A DNA stretch of 64,000 bases from Cognatundibacterium crateris (GCF_010078235.1 NZ_JAABOS010000004.1:55815-119814), one strand, 5' to 3'. Counted from the first letter of the stretch, positions 54,971 through 63,515 are shown. Notes: a model not told the origin generated them from the sequence alone. Numbers and translations are program-made.

Positions 54971-56395
54971 ATGAATGATCCTGTGTATCCGGTCGCCAGC
55001 GACCAGCAACAGATAGTGAATGTGGTGTATGACGATCTCTACATCGGACAACGTGCCAGTACCGAAAGAACCCTGACGCATGCTGATATCCAGGCCTTCG
55101 CTACTGTCTCGGGCGATGTCAATCCGGCGCATCTGGATGCGGAATATGCAGATGCCACGCTGTTCCATGGCGTGATTGCACATGGCATGTGGGGTGGTGC
55201 GCTGATCTCGGCGGTACTTGGTACTCAGTTGCCGGGGCCAGGTACGATTTATCTGGAACAGAATCTGCATTTCTGTAAGCCTGTGCATATCGGTGATGCG
55301 CTCACGGTGTCTGTGACGGTGACCGCGAAAGATGATGAAAAAAAGCGCGTCACTCTCGCGTGTGAAATTCTGAATCAAAAAGGTGTGACCGTGGTGTCTG
55401 GCACCGCGCTGGTGATCGCACCAACGCTGGCGGTCGCACGTCCGCGCGCGCATTTGCCGACCCTGGCTATGTTCGACCTGGGGGCACGTCAGCAAGCATT
55501 GATACACAGCGTGGCCGATCTGGCGCCGGTGCTGTGCGCCGTGGTTCATCCCTGCGATGCAGAATCGCTCAAAGGCGCAATCGATGCGGCGCGTCAGGGT
55601 TTGATCATTCCGGTATTGGTGGCGCCTGCCGCCAGGTTGCAGCAATTGGCCAGTGAAGCCGGGCTGTCATTGGATGGCATACGTGTCGTCGATGTGCCGC
55701 ACAGTCACGCAGCCGCAGAAACAGCGGTACAGATGGCAGCCAATGGCGAGGTCGAGTCGCTGATGAAGGGCAGCCTGCATACCGATGAGCTGATGTCGGC
55801 AGTCGTGCAATGCACGGCCATGCGTACCAAGCGCCGGCTGTCGCATGTATTCCATCTGGATGTACCTATGTACCATAAGGTTTTATTGCTGACCGATGCG
55901 GCGCTGAATATCGCACCCGGTCTCAATGAAAAAGCCGACATCCTGCAGAATGCGATAGAACTGGCACACGCATTGCAGATCAGTCAGCCCAAAGTCGCTT
56001 TGCTGGCCGCAGTGGAAAGTGTGAACGCTAAAATGCAATCCACGCTCGATGCTGCCGCGCTGTGCAAAATGGCAGACCGCAAGCAAATCACAGGCGCATT
56101 GATCGATGGCCCACTGGCTTTTGATAATGCGATCTCTGCTGAGGCTGCGCGTATCAAGGGTATACAGTCGCCAGTTGCAGGGGACGTCGATATTCTGATG
56201 GTGCCGGATCTGGAGTCGGGCAATATGATGGCAAAACAATTTGAATATCTGGCTGGTGCCGCCACCTGCGGCATCGTGCTTGGCGCCAGAGTGCCGATTG
56301 CGCTGACCAGTCGTGCCGATGGCGCCAGTGCGCGAGTCGCATCGGCTGCGCTGGTCAAATTACTGGCCCATCAATACCGGAAAAAAGCGCCATGA
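54971..56395 (+). CDS. Bifunctional MaoC-like enoyl-CoA hydratase/phosphate acetyltransferase
   Basis: A 474-residue fusion. Residues 15-150 are a MaoC hot-dog hydratase (ATVSGDVNPAHLDAEYADAT, FHGVIAHGMWGGALISAVLG) with the Asp/His catalytic pair of (R)-specific enoyl-CoA hydratases. Residues 165-470 are a phosphate acetyl/butyryltransferase domain (SLMKGSLHTDELMSAVV; KADILQNAIELAH; PDLESGNMMAKQFEYLAGA). Together with acetate kinase it would convert acyl-CoA to acyl-phosphate and then acyl-acid plus ATP. The fusion is common in Burkholderiales. The next gene overlaps its end by four bases. Confidence 0.92.
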   Translation: MNDPVYPVASDQQQIVNVVYDDLYIGQRASTERTLTHADIQAFATVSGDVNPAHLDAEYADATLFHGVIAHGMWGGALISAVLGTQLPGPGTIYLEQNLHFCKPVHIGDALTVSVTVTAKDDEKKRVTLACEILNQKGVTVVSGTALVIAPTLAVARPRAHLPTLAMFDLGARQQALIHSVADLAPVLCAVVHPCDAESLKGAIDAARQGLIIPVLVAPAARLQQLASEAGLSLDGIRVVDVPHSHAAAETAVQMAANGEVESLMKGSLHTDELMSAVVQCTAMRTKRRLSHVFHLDVPMYHKVLLLTDAALNIAPGLNEKADILQNAIELAHALQISQPKVALLAAVESVNAKMQSTLDAAALCKMADRKQITGALIDGPLAFDNAISAEAARIKGIQSPVAGDVDILMVPDLESGNMMAKQFEYLAGAATCGIVLGARVPIALTSRADGASARVASAALVKLLAHQYRKKAP

Positions 56396-57591
56396 GTCGC
56401 GCAATTCTGGCGGTGAATTCGGGTTCCTCCAGTATTAAATTCGCGCTATATCAGTTAGTGCAGCAGGAACTCGGCGAGGTGATATTGTCTGGTCTGGCCG
56501 AAGGTCTGGAGCCGGGCGGACAGCCACGTGCCACCCTGCGTTATGAAGGCGAACAACATGCGCTGACGCTGGTCGCAGTACCGGTTACGGGCGATGCTTT
56601 TCACGCCATGCTGACACTGCTGCGTGAACAGATAGGCTTACACAGCGATGGTGCGCAAATCGTCGCGGTGGCGCACCGCGTAGTGCATGGTGGTGAACGC
56701 TGCGCCGATTCAGTGGTGGTGGATGAGGCGATGCTGACTTATCTGCGCAGCCTGCACCATCTGGCGCCGCTGCATCAGCCGCATAATCTGGACGGTGTCG
56801 AAGCCTTTCGCACCGCCTTTCCCGATTGTCTGCACGTGGCCTGTTTTGATACCGGCTTTCATGCGCAAATGCCGGAGCTGGAATACCGCTTTGCCTTGCC
56901 TGCAGAACTGAGTCAGCAGGGCATACGACGCTATGGATTTCATGGTTTGTCTTACCGTTATGTCGCCAGCCATCTGGCGCAGGTTTCGGCGCGTGCCGGT
57001 CAGCGCGTGATCATGGCGCATCTGGGCAATGGTGCCAGCCTGTGCGCCATGCAGCAGGGTATCAGCATCGCCACCACCATGGGATTTTCTGCACTGGATG
57101 GCTTGATGATGGGCAGCCGCTGCGGCGCGCTCGACCCCGGCGTGCTGCTGCATTTGCTACAGGATGGCTGGGATGCCAAACGCATAGAAAACACGCTGTA
57201 CACGCAATCCGGTTTGCTCGGTGTATCCGGCATCTCGGCCGATATGCGCACCCTGCGCGCCTCATCCGATCCACGCGCCGCGCTCGCAATACGCATGTTC
57301 GCCTACCGCATCCTGCGTGAATGCGGCGCACTGACTGCGGTACTCGGCGGTATCGATGCCATCGCCTTCACCGGTGGCATCGGCGAGCATGACGTACAGC
57401 TACGCGCCGACGTCATCGCCGGTCTGCATTACCTGGGCCTGCGACTTGACCCTGCTGCAAACCACGCCGCCGACGGCAACGCGATCTGCGCCATCCATAG
57501 CCCCGACAGCAGCGCAGAAATCTGGGTCATCCCTACCGACGAAGGCCGCATTGCGGCGCAGGATGCGGCACAGTTGTTGGCAGGTGTCTGA
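56392..57591 (+). CDS. ackA: Acetate kinase
   Basis: A 399-residue acetokinase-family enzyme, phosphorylating ADP from acetyl phosphate (or butyryl/propionyl phosphate). Motifs are NSGSSSIKFALY (phosphate 1), VAHRVVHGGERC, ACFDTGFHAQMPELEYRFAL, RYGFHGLSYRYV (family signature), AHLGNGASLCAM (phosphate 2), TMGFSALDGLMMGSRCGALD and FTGGIGEH. Start ATG overlaps the preceding gene (ATGA), so pta and ackA are coupled. It is the last gene of the run; the accessory repeat region begins 48 bases later. Confidence 0.95.
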   Translation: MSRAILAVNSGSSSIKFALYQLVQQELGEVILSGLAEGLEPGGQPRATLRYEGEQHALTLVAVPVTGDAFHAMLTLLREQIGLHSDGAQIVAVAHRVVHGGERCADSVVVDEAMLTYLRSLHHLAPLHQPHNLDGVEAFRTAFPDCLHVACFDTGFHAQMPELEYRFALPAELSQQGIRRYGFHGLSYRYVASHLAQVSARAGQRVIMAHLGNGASLCAMQQGISIATTMGFSALDGLMMGSRCGALDPGVLLHLLQDGWDAKRIENTLYTQSGLLGVSGISADMRTLRASSDPRAALAIRMFAYRILRECGALTAVLGGIDAIAFTGGIGEHDVQLRADVIAGLHYLGLRLDPAANHAADGNAICAIHSPDSSAEIWVIPTDEGRIAAQDAAQLLAGV

Positions 57592-57638
57592 GTCGTTTTG
57601 AGGAGCGTGAACATGTTTCTCAGTTAAAGAAATAAAAT

Positions 57639-57720
57639 CTGGTGTTATGTGATAACACTTAGATTTTGCGCACTTTGTCTTTATCGAATAGGTCAATGAT
57701 CATGACACCAGAAAACACCA
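57639..57720. repeat. Family B element, copy 1 (82 bp)
   Basis: Identical over 82 bases to 59780-59861. It starts CTGGTGTTATGTGATAACAC (an internal GTTAT/ATAAC palindrome) and ends ACACCAGAAAACACCA; the outer CTGGTGT and ACACCAG are inverted repeats. It abuts family A copy 1 with no spacer. Confidence 0.9.
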
Positions 57721-58100
57721 ACGCGGTAAGGTGCAATCCTGAGGTAGGGCGCATCAGGATGCGCCGTATGAGGATGAAGTTTACAGCCACCCAGTTACAC
57801 ATGACTGAGTCGATAGCGTTTCAGATCGGCTTTATTCGGGTTTTCATTGTTGAGTGGAAGCTGGCGTTTTTCCTTACGACAGGGCGGGCTGTGGTTTGAA
57901 AAAACTTGATGACAATAGCTAATGCATGCGGCACATTGCAATGCGCCTTTCGTGCTGTTTCCTCTTCAGCAGCTGAAGAGGAAACCATAACAAAAAAAAA
58001 CAAAGAAGATCAGCAGGAATTTAAACGTCTCACATATTACTCAGGCCTCCATACGGCGCATCTTGATGCGCCCTACCAAAGGCTAACGCCTTACGGCCTT
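57721..58100. repeat. Family A palindromic element, copy 1 (380 bp)
   Basis: First of four direct copies. The ends are imperfect inverted repeats of about 46 bp that each contain a self-palindromic core (left GGGCGCATCAGGATGCGCC; right GGCGCATCTTGATGCGCC). The interior has a perfect 13 bp stem, GTTTCCTCTTCAG with CTGAAGAGGAAAC, around a CAG loop (about 57958-57986). Short reading frames within it are not conserved among copies. It is followed by about 190 AT-rich bases before the next gene. Confidence 0.92.
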
Positions 58101-58293
58101 AAATTTCTGGGGAAACTCAGTGTGCATACTATATTCCAAATTGTGATATTTCTAGATTGCATTTTCTTCCTCTATAGTTACTCATGAAGCGGGACACAAT
58201 ATCGGCCTCGATCATAATGATTAAACAGGAAGCGTTATGTATCAAACGTTTATTCCCGAAAGAGGAAATAAGCTCACATAAAGAAAAACAAAA

Positions 58294-58689
58294 ATGACTT
58301 GGAATCCTGTAAATCGATGGATAGCAGTTTTTTTTCTGACTTCAGGTTTGACTCTCTATTTCATACAAATCATGAGTGAATTAGCCGAGCGAGAAGTATT
58401 AGAATCCAATCAATTGTTAACGAACTGCTTGCAACGAGTGAGTCAACAATTGCCAAGTTGCATTCCCAAAGATGGATTGTGGCCTGAAGATGCAGATTAT
58501 TGTCCTGATGCTGTCGAAGTATGTAAGCAGAATGGTACATATGCAGCGGCATCCTCAGCTGAATCGAAATGGCTGCGATGGTTGTTGGTGAATCAGGTGA
58601 TACGAATAATTTTCGCCACTATTACGGTACTGATGGCTGGGTGGTGGGTAATAGTTAAGTGTATTAAGGGCCGTAACCCGCACAAGTAA
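58294..58689 (+). CDS. Hypothetical two-helix membrane protein (131 aa)
   Basis: An unrecognised protein of 131 residues with hydrophobic helices at 9-27 (IAVFFLTSGLTLYFIQIM) and 97-118 (NQVIRIIFATITVLMAGWWV). Between them is a Cys-containing, probably periplasmic loop (NCLQRVSQQLPSC; DYCPDAVEVCKQ). Four Cys could make two disulfides. There is no strong ribosome binding site. The AT-richer sequence and position beside repeats suggest an accessory gene. Confidence 0.6.
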   Translation: MTWNPVNRWIAVFFLTSGLTLYFIQIMSELAEREVLESNQLLTNCLQRVSQQLPSCIPKDGLWPEDADYCPDAVEVCKQNGTYAAASSAESKWLRWLLVNQVIRIIFATITVLMAGWWVIVKCIKGRNPHK

Positions 58690-58698
58690 GGCAATGGC

Positions 58699-58851
58699 AT
58701 GGGCACCTCCCCCTATGGCATCAACTATGCCAAACTGATGAATCGCCAAACAAGTCAGTTCATCGAGGAGAAGTCCATTCCATTGCCCTACGTGCTAAGG
58801 TCTCAGCAAAATAGCCGTCCTAATTTCGTATACACAATAGGGAGCAAGTGA
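58699..58851 (+). pseudogene. Possible gene remnant (50 codons)
   Basis: A short frame reading MGTSPYGINYAKLMNRQTSQ then FIEEKSIPLPYVLRSQQNS. It starts 9 bases after the previous gene. The codon use looks coding, and the sequence reads like an interior piece of a larger protein, but I cannot name the family and there is no ribosome binding site. Probably a remnant. Confidence 0.3.
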
Positions 58852-58901
58852 GTTACGTTACAATACAGGCACAAGCTCACTAATCATCTAGGAGTATTGC
58901 G

Positions 58902-59057
58902 ATGCTGACAAATGAAATGAAGCGCCAGGTGTTCCTGAAGTTACGTACCGAGAATTATCGCGCCAGCTTGCGTCTCGAAGGGTTGGAACCGCGCACGGTC
59001 AGCACCACTAAATCAACGACAAAACCGGTGGTGCTCAAATCCAAGCATGTCCGATAA
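58902..59057 (+). CDS. YhfG/VbhA-like Fic antitoxin (51 aa)
   Basis: A 51-residue protein directly before and overlapping the Fic gene by 11 bases. It contains SLRLEGLE, which fits the (S/T)xxxE(G/N) inhibitory motif whose Glu blocks the gamma-phosphate site of Fic enzymes. Size and gene order match E. coli yhfG-fic. AGGAG lies eight bases before the ATG. The Lys/Thr-rich tail (STTKSTTKPVVLKSKHVR) is unremarkable. It is expected to bind the Fic protein and prevent AMPylation. Confidence 0.85.
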   Translation: MLTNEMKRQVFLKLRTENYRASLRLEGLEPRTVSTTKSTTKPVVLKSKHVR

Positions 59058-59640
59058 ATACGGGACAGGCCATGACAAACAGTACTGCTATCCCAATTCC
59101 GATGTCTTAATCAATAAGCTTGGCTTGATGGACGGGGATAGCTTGGAAGCGGCCGAAATCGAACACACGCAGGCATGCATTGAACAATTCTTGCCTGATT
59201 TCGACGATATTTCCTTGTCGGCTCTGCGCGCCATCCATTTCCACATATTCCAGGATATCTACGACTGGGCAGGAGAACTGCGCACGGTTGACATCAGTAA
59301 AGGTAGCACACGGTTCGCCAGCATCAGCCGGATCGAACCGGAGGCGGAGAAGCTCTTTAGGCTTCTGGCACAAGAAGACTATCTTATCGACTTGCCGCGC
59401 AATCAATTCCTTACCCGTTTGGCCCACTACTACGGCGAACTCAATGTGATCCATCCATTCCGCGATGGAAACGGACGTGCCCAGCGCTTGCTGTTTGAGG
59501 TCATCAGTATCAATGCTGGCTATGCGTTGCGCTGGGAGCCGATTGGTCGGGCTGAATGGGTCGCAGCTAACATCGAGGCCTACCATTGCCGGTTAGAGCC
59601 ACTCAAAGCCCTCCTGAATCGCGCACTGACGCGCATCTGA
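59047..59640 (+). CDS. fic: Fic-domain AMP-transferase toxin
   Basis: A 197-residue Fic protein with the complete active-site motif HPFRDGNGRAQR (His is the general base; Asp binds Mg; Arg binds phosphate). Upstream LRAIHFHIFQDIYDWAGELR and the 'flap' STRFASISRIEP are typical. Such enzymes transfer AMP to target proteins (for bacterial toxins often DNA gyrase/topoisomerase IV). The inhibitory motif is not in this protein, so it is a class I Fic controlled by the separate antitoxin encoded just upstream. The start overlaps the antitoxin end. Confidence 0.93.
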   Translation: MSDKYGTGHDKQYCYPNSDVLINKLGLMDGDSLEAAEIEHTQACIEQFLPDFDDISLSALRAIHFHIFQDIYDWAGELRTVDISKGSTRFASISRIEPEAEKLFRLLAQEDYLIDLPRNQFLTRLAHYYGELNVIHPFRDGNGRAQRLLFEVISINAGYALRWEPIGRAEWVAANIEAYHCRLEPLKALLNRALTRI

Positions 59641-59779
59641 GGCAAGCCTGTTGTCCCATCCTTGCCGAGCCTGAAACCACACATCGGTGCTGAAAACCAA
59701 AAACGCAAGAAATAGTGGGTGACCATAGTCCGTAAAGCCGTGCTAACGCGGTATGGTGCATCGCGAAGCTCCCTACGTG

Positions 59780-59861
59780 CTGGTGTTATGTGATAACACT
59801 TAGATTTTGCGCACTTTGTCTTTATCGAATAGGTCAATGATCATGACACCAGAAAACACCA
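59780..59861. repeat. Family B element, copy 2 (82 bp)
   Basis: Identical to 57639-57720. Here it is followed by the VOC gene instead of a family A element; the VOC start codon lies 12 bases past its end. In-frame codons inside the repeat could extend that protein. The 139 bases between the fic gene and this repeat hold nothing I recognise. Confidence 0.9.
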
Positions 59862-59872
59862 GAAAAAACATC

Positions 59873-60259
59873 ATGTTGACACAGTCCAGATTCGTTCTTG
59901 CTGTACCTGGCCTTAAAGTGTCAGTCCCTTTTTATCGCGATAAGTTGGGAATGGATGTTGAATTTGAAGAGGGTGGCTGGTGTTTTCTGTCCAGGGATAA
60001 TTTTTCGCTCATGCTTGGCGAGTGCCCTGACGCGATTGCGCCTAAGGCCTTAGGCGATCATTCCTATTTTGCCTACATCACGGTTACGGATGCGACAGCT
60101 TTGTTTGACGAGTTGTATTCGAAGCTGGTCGAGATGATGAAACCTTTGACGGATGAACCTTGGGGGATGAGAGAGTTCGGCATCGTATCCGTTGATGGAC
60201 ATAGGATAATGTTTGGCGAAGAACTGGATTCAAATCAGGATGTCAGTCTCAACAGCTAA
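59873..60259 (+). CDS. VOC-superfamily (glyoxalase/bleomycin resistance-like) protein
   Basis: A 128-residue single-module pair of the vicinal oxygen chelate fold: FVLAVPGLKVSVPFYRDKLG, then VEFEEGGWCFLSRDNFSLML, then HSYFAYITVTDATALFDELY, and WGMREFGIVSVDGHRIMFGE at the end. The last strand carries the conserved Glu before the C-terminus. The usual metal-binding His in the first strand is absent (FVLAV), so it may be a ligand-binding relative rather than a lyase. A longer start inside the upstream 82 bp repeat (59843) is possible. Not obviously linked to neighbours. Confidence 0.82.
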   Translation: MLTQSRFVLAVPGLKVSVPFYRDKLGMDVEFEEGGWCFLSRDNFSLMLGECPDAIAPKALGDHSYFAYITVTDATALFDELYSKLVEMMKPLTDEPWGMREFGIVSVDGHRIMFGEELDSNQDVSLNS

Positions 60260-60282
60260 AGTTCATACCAATACATTTAGCG

Positions 60283-60657
60283 TAGTAATGTGCAATCCCG
60301 TGGTAGGGCGCATCACGATGCGCCGTATGCGGATGAAGTTTACAGCTACCCAGTTGCACATGACTGAATCGATAGCGTTTCAGATCGGCTTTATTCGGGT
60401 TTTCTCGTTTAGTGGAAGCTGGCGTGTAGCCTTACGATAGCGCAGTCAGTGAATTGAAATAACTTGATGACAATAGCTAATGCATGCGGCGCATCGCGAT
60501 ATGCCTTTCGTGCTGTTTCCTCTTCAGCAGCTGAAGAGGAAACCATAACAAAAAAAACAAAGAAGATCAGCAGGAATTTAAACGTCCCACATGTTACTCA
60601 GGCTTCCATACGGCGCATCTTGATGCGCCCTACCAAAGGTTTACGCCTTACGGCCTT
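60283..60657. repeat. Family A element, copy 2 (about 375 bp)
   Basis: Same orientation and layout as copy 1, with the left end slightly diverged (GTAGTAATGTGCAATCCC). The left palindrome reads GGGCGCATCACGATGCGCC. The 13 bp interior stem is intact. Confidence 0.92.
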
Positions 60658-60709
60658 GCGAGAGAAGACCCCAGCGCATTGCCAAGATCAACGCCAGCAT
60701 GATTGACTG

Positions 60710-61018
60710 TTAGCGATCAGCGTCCCAATGCGGCGCGATGAGCCCCAGAGGCTCCAGTATCTGTGCACGCACTGCCACGGCATACGGAGCGTAATCCTCC
60801 CCAGGGGAATTGGAGCCAATCACATACCATTCGCCGTCTTTTTCGAACTGCACAATATCTGCAATCACGGCCTCTTTTAGCCAATCAGGTAAGTTTTCGA
60901 ACTCGGCTTTTTCGCATCCCCCTTCTGCTAAACGTTTCACTGTCCAAGACACAACTTCCCAAAGAGGCATTACACCTCGCTGAAACATGTTAAGAATTGA
61001 ATCCATCCCATCGATCAT
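60710..61018 (-). CDS. Possible immunity protein (102 aa)
   Basis: A small acidic cytoplasmic protein (MPLWEVVSWTVKRLAEGGCE; VQFEKDGEWYVIGSNS). It starts one base after the stop of the toxin-like gene, with AAGGA eight bases before its ATG. This tight arrangement and size are what one expects of an immunity gene for a polymorphic toxin. I cannot name the family. The gene is intact, while the toxin-like gene has lost its 5' part. Confidence 0.6.
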   Translation of the reverse strand: MIDGMDSILNMFQRGVMPLWEVVSWTVKRLAEGGCEKAEFENLPDWLKEAVIADIVQFEKDGEWYVIGSNSPGEDYAPYAVAVRAQILEPLGLIAPHWDADR

Positions 61019-61019
61019 A

Positions 61020-61554
61020 TTATTTTCCTTTTTTAATCATTTGACGCACCAGATAATCACCGAGATCACGCGCATCATTATGCAGATTTCCTGGCTGGTT
61101 ATTGCGCACCAAGTCATTAAACTTCTTATAGCTCATTGAACCTGCATTCTCCCGGAACGCATACATCAACTCCTCAGCTTCCAAGCTTTCATGCGCAAAG
61201 ACCGCCGTAGTCGCCCGCTCACTGGTGAGCACCTTCTCACGGACATACACTACTAAATTGCCATCTGTATTCAACAAGGCTGTCTGACCTGGACTTGTTG
61301 CTCGCATTGGGATAGAACCGTTACCGCTCACTTTGAATCTCGCATAACTTGCCCACGAATCCGCGCCAAAACGATCGATATATTCCTTATCGCTTAACAC
61401 TCCAAATCTAACATTATCAGGAATATCCGCGCCATTCCTAATCGCCACGGCACGTGCCTCTTGAGCAGTCATGGCTTTATCTCGCACAGCCTGCCACCAC
61501 AGGTCTTCCGTCTCGTGCCCGATAATGCCCGGCATACGTCCATTGACGAATGCA
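61020..61554 (-). pseudogene. 5'-truncated polymorphic-toxin-like C-terminal module
   Basis: The frame from ATG 61535 gives 171 residues with no signal or delivery domain. The frame is open upstream of that ATG (reading RVAFVNGR) up to the border of the family A repeat at 61555, where homologous sequence appears to stop. It contains a charged N-part (LWWQAVRDKAMTAQEARAVA) and FAHESLEAEELMYAF, an HExxE-like segment that might bind metal, and ends in basic KKGK. This looks like the C-terminal toxin domain of a larger effector whose N-terminal part was lost at the repeat. Toxicity and activity are unknown. Confidence 0.55.
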
Positions 61555-61932
61555 ACGCGGTAAGGTGCAATCCCGTGGTAGGGCGCATCACGATGCGCCG
61601 TATGAGGATGAAGTTTACAGCCACCCAGTTACACATGACTGATTCGACAGCGTTTCAGATCGGCTTAATTTGAGTTTTCAACGTTTAGTGGAAGCTGGCG
61701 TTTTTCCTTACGATAGGGCGGGCTATGGTTTGAAAAAACTTGGTGAAAATTGCTAATGCATGCGGCGCATCGCGATATGCCTTTCGTGCTGTTTCCTCTT
61801 CAGCAGCTGAATAGGAAACCATAACAAAAAAACAAAGAAGATCAGCAGGAATTTAAACGTCGCTCATATTACTCAGGCCTCCATACGGCGCATCTTGATG
61901 CGCCCTACCAAAGGCTTACGCCTTACGGCCTT
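61555..61932. repeat. Family A element, copy 3 (378 bp)
   Basis: Same orientation as the others. The interior stem has a mismatch (CTGAATAGGAAAC). The right end is followed by an extra 26 bp tandem copy of its last unit, to 61958. Its left border is where the toxin-like frame stops. The 190 bases beyond it (61959-62147) are AT-rich, with no gene seen. Confidence 0.92.
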
Positions 61933-62147
61933 ACCAAAGGCTTACGCTTTACGGCCTTATCCTCTTTGTTTTCTTTCCCTCAAATTCAACACAGATTCAG
62001 CCCCTGCCTGATTAGTCGGCGGGTGCTGAGTCGCCTGGGATTGAAGTTGCTTATTTAATATTTATTTTAGATGATTTGCTGTTATAGTCGCAACTATAAG
62101 GCGTGATCGCACTATCGCTGTCTATGGAAATTGGAAGATCGTAAACT

Positions 62148-63515
62148 ATGCAGAACATCCGGTACTTTTTGCGTCAGGCAGTTGATTCGTTGCGGGCATG
62201 CTGGCTGGTGCTTGTGCTGTTGTCTGTTAGCGCCAGTCATGCGCTGGCCTGGCAACATCAGACGCTGACATGGCCAAAGCCGGATGCACAGACATTTAGC
62301 CAGCAAGAGATCGCAACGCCTTGCACGGACTGTCTGTTGGAATTGCGCCTGCCGCTAACGCAAAGTACAAACGCGGCGCCAGGCTTTGTTTATCTGAGTG
62401 CCTGGCGTGGGCAACAGATGCTACGGCATTACATTAGTAGCCTGCCTTCGGGGACGGCAACTGCGTTACGTGTATTGGCCTGGGCCCCGCCGGAGACCGA
62501 ACGATTACAACTCAGTTTTGTACACCCCCGCGGCGGTGAATGGCGTTGGGGGCAAGCACAACTCTATTGGTTACCAATCAGCGATAAACAGCAAGGCGCT
62601 AAACCTGACTTCGTACTGCAACAGCAAATGCAGCGTATTGAACAGCAAGCGATGTTTGCGCCGACGATGGGATGGGGTGCCTGGCGCGCAATGATGGAAC
62701 GAAGCAGGCATGCGCTGGCAGCGAAGGACAGGAATCTGGTATTGCAACTCGGCCTCAATCTGTTGGCAGAACCGGTTCCCCATTCCCGTATCCTACCTGC
62801 GCGGGGTGGCCGGGCACCCGCCTTGGCATCTGCTGCCGCTACTGCCGTGCCGCAGATGCAGCTGGAGTGGCCAGCGCCGGGCGTCGCCTATCTGGCTTTG
62901 CCGGGGTTTGCCGCTCCGCAACCTGAATTACGTCAGGCTTATGCCGATCGTCTGGGGGCATTGTTGCAGCAGCTAAGTGGTGCTTGTGGCTTGATTCTGG
63001 ATTTACGCGCGCATGGTGGTGGTGCAATTGGTCCACCTTTAGCTGGCTTTAGCCCATTATTTGAAGAAGGACAATTGCTGGGTTGGTGGAAAAATGCGCG
63101 GGGTGAAAAAAACATGATACGTCTGGCGCATGGCACTTATCAGGAATTAGAGCATGGCAAGCTAGTGCAGCCGGATGTGGCATTGGCAGCGCAATGGCGT
63201 CAGCCGCAAACCAGCTTGCCGCTGGCATTGGTGACGGGGCCAGGCACTGCCAGCGCATCAGAAATTCTGGCGGCACTACTGCAGCAGCGGCCCGCCACCC
63301 GCAGTTTTGGTGAAGGAAGTGCCGGGCAATTAAATGGCGTCCACGACTGGTCGCTGCCAGATGGTGCAAGGCTCGCCCTGGTCACCCATGTGCTGCTTAC
63401 TGCCGATGGTAAGGAAGTGCCGGCTCAGTTCCAGCCACAACAGCACACGGCTGCAGCCTTGCCTGCAGCCATGGAGTGGTTGCAATCATCGTGCCGCAAG
63501 CCAGAAAATCAATGA
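62148..63515 (+). CDS. Exported S41-family peptidase
   Basis: A 455-residue protein of the tail-specific protease (S41) fold. It has an N-terminal signal or anchor (SLRACWLVLVLLSVSASHALA). The N-terminal half (residues 35-210) is a novel-looking beta-rich domain. The catalytic half begins near 240 with GVAYLALPGF and GLILDLRAHGGGAIGPPL. VTGPGTASASEILAALLQQR holds the nucleophile Ser. A catalytic Lys would be expected about 25 residues later; I could not place it (FGEGSAGQLNG is in that position), so activity is uncertain. No PDZ domain is visible. It lies between two family A repeats. Confidence 0.82.
   Translation: MQNIRYFLRQAVDSLRACWLVLVLLSVSASHALAWQHQTLTWPKPDAQTFSQQEIATPCTDCLLELRLPLTQSTNAAPGFVYLSAWRGQQMLRHYISSLPSGTATALRVLAWAPPETERLQLSFVHPRGGEWRWGQAQLYWLPISDKQQGAKPDFVLQQQMQRIEQQAMFAPTMGWGAWRAMMERSRHALAAKDRNLVLQLGLNLLAEPVPHSRILPARGGRAPALASAAATAVPQMQLEWPAPGVAYLALPGFAAPQPELRQAYADRLGALLQQLSGACGLILDLRAHGGGAIGPPLAGFSPLFEEGQLLGWWKNARGEKNMIRLAHGTYQELEHGKLVQPDVALAAQWRQPQTSLPLALVTGPGTASASEILAALLQQRPATRSFGEGSAGQLNGVHDWSLPDGARLALVTHVLLTADGKEVPAQFQPQQHTAAALPAAMEWLQSSCRKPENQ

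Noticed and set aside
57666..61673. Short reading frames inside family A repeats as a conserved small protein family
   Set aside because: They share residues only because the DNA is repeated; starts differ, frames run through unrelated flanks, and there is no conserved start signal.
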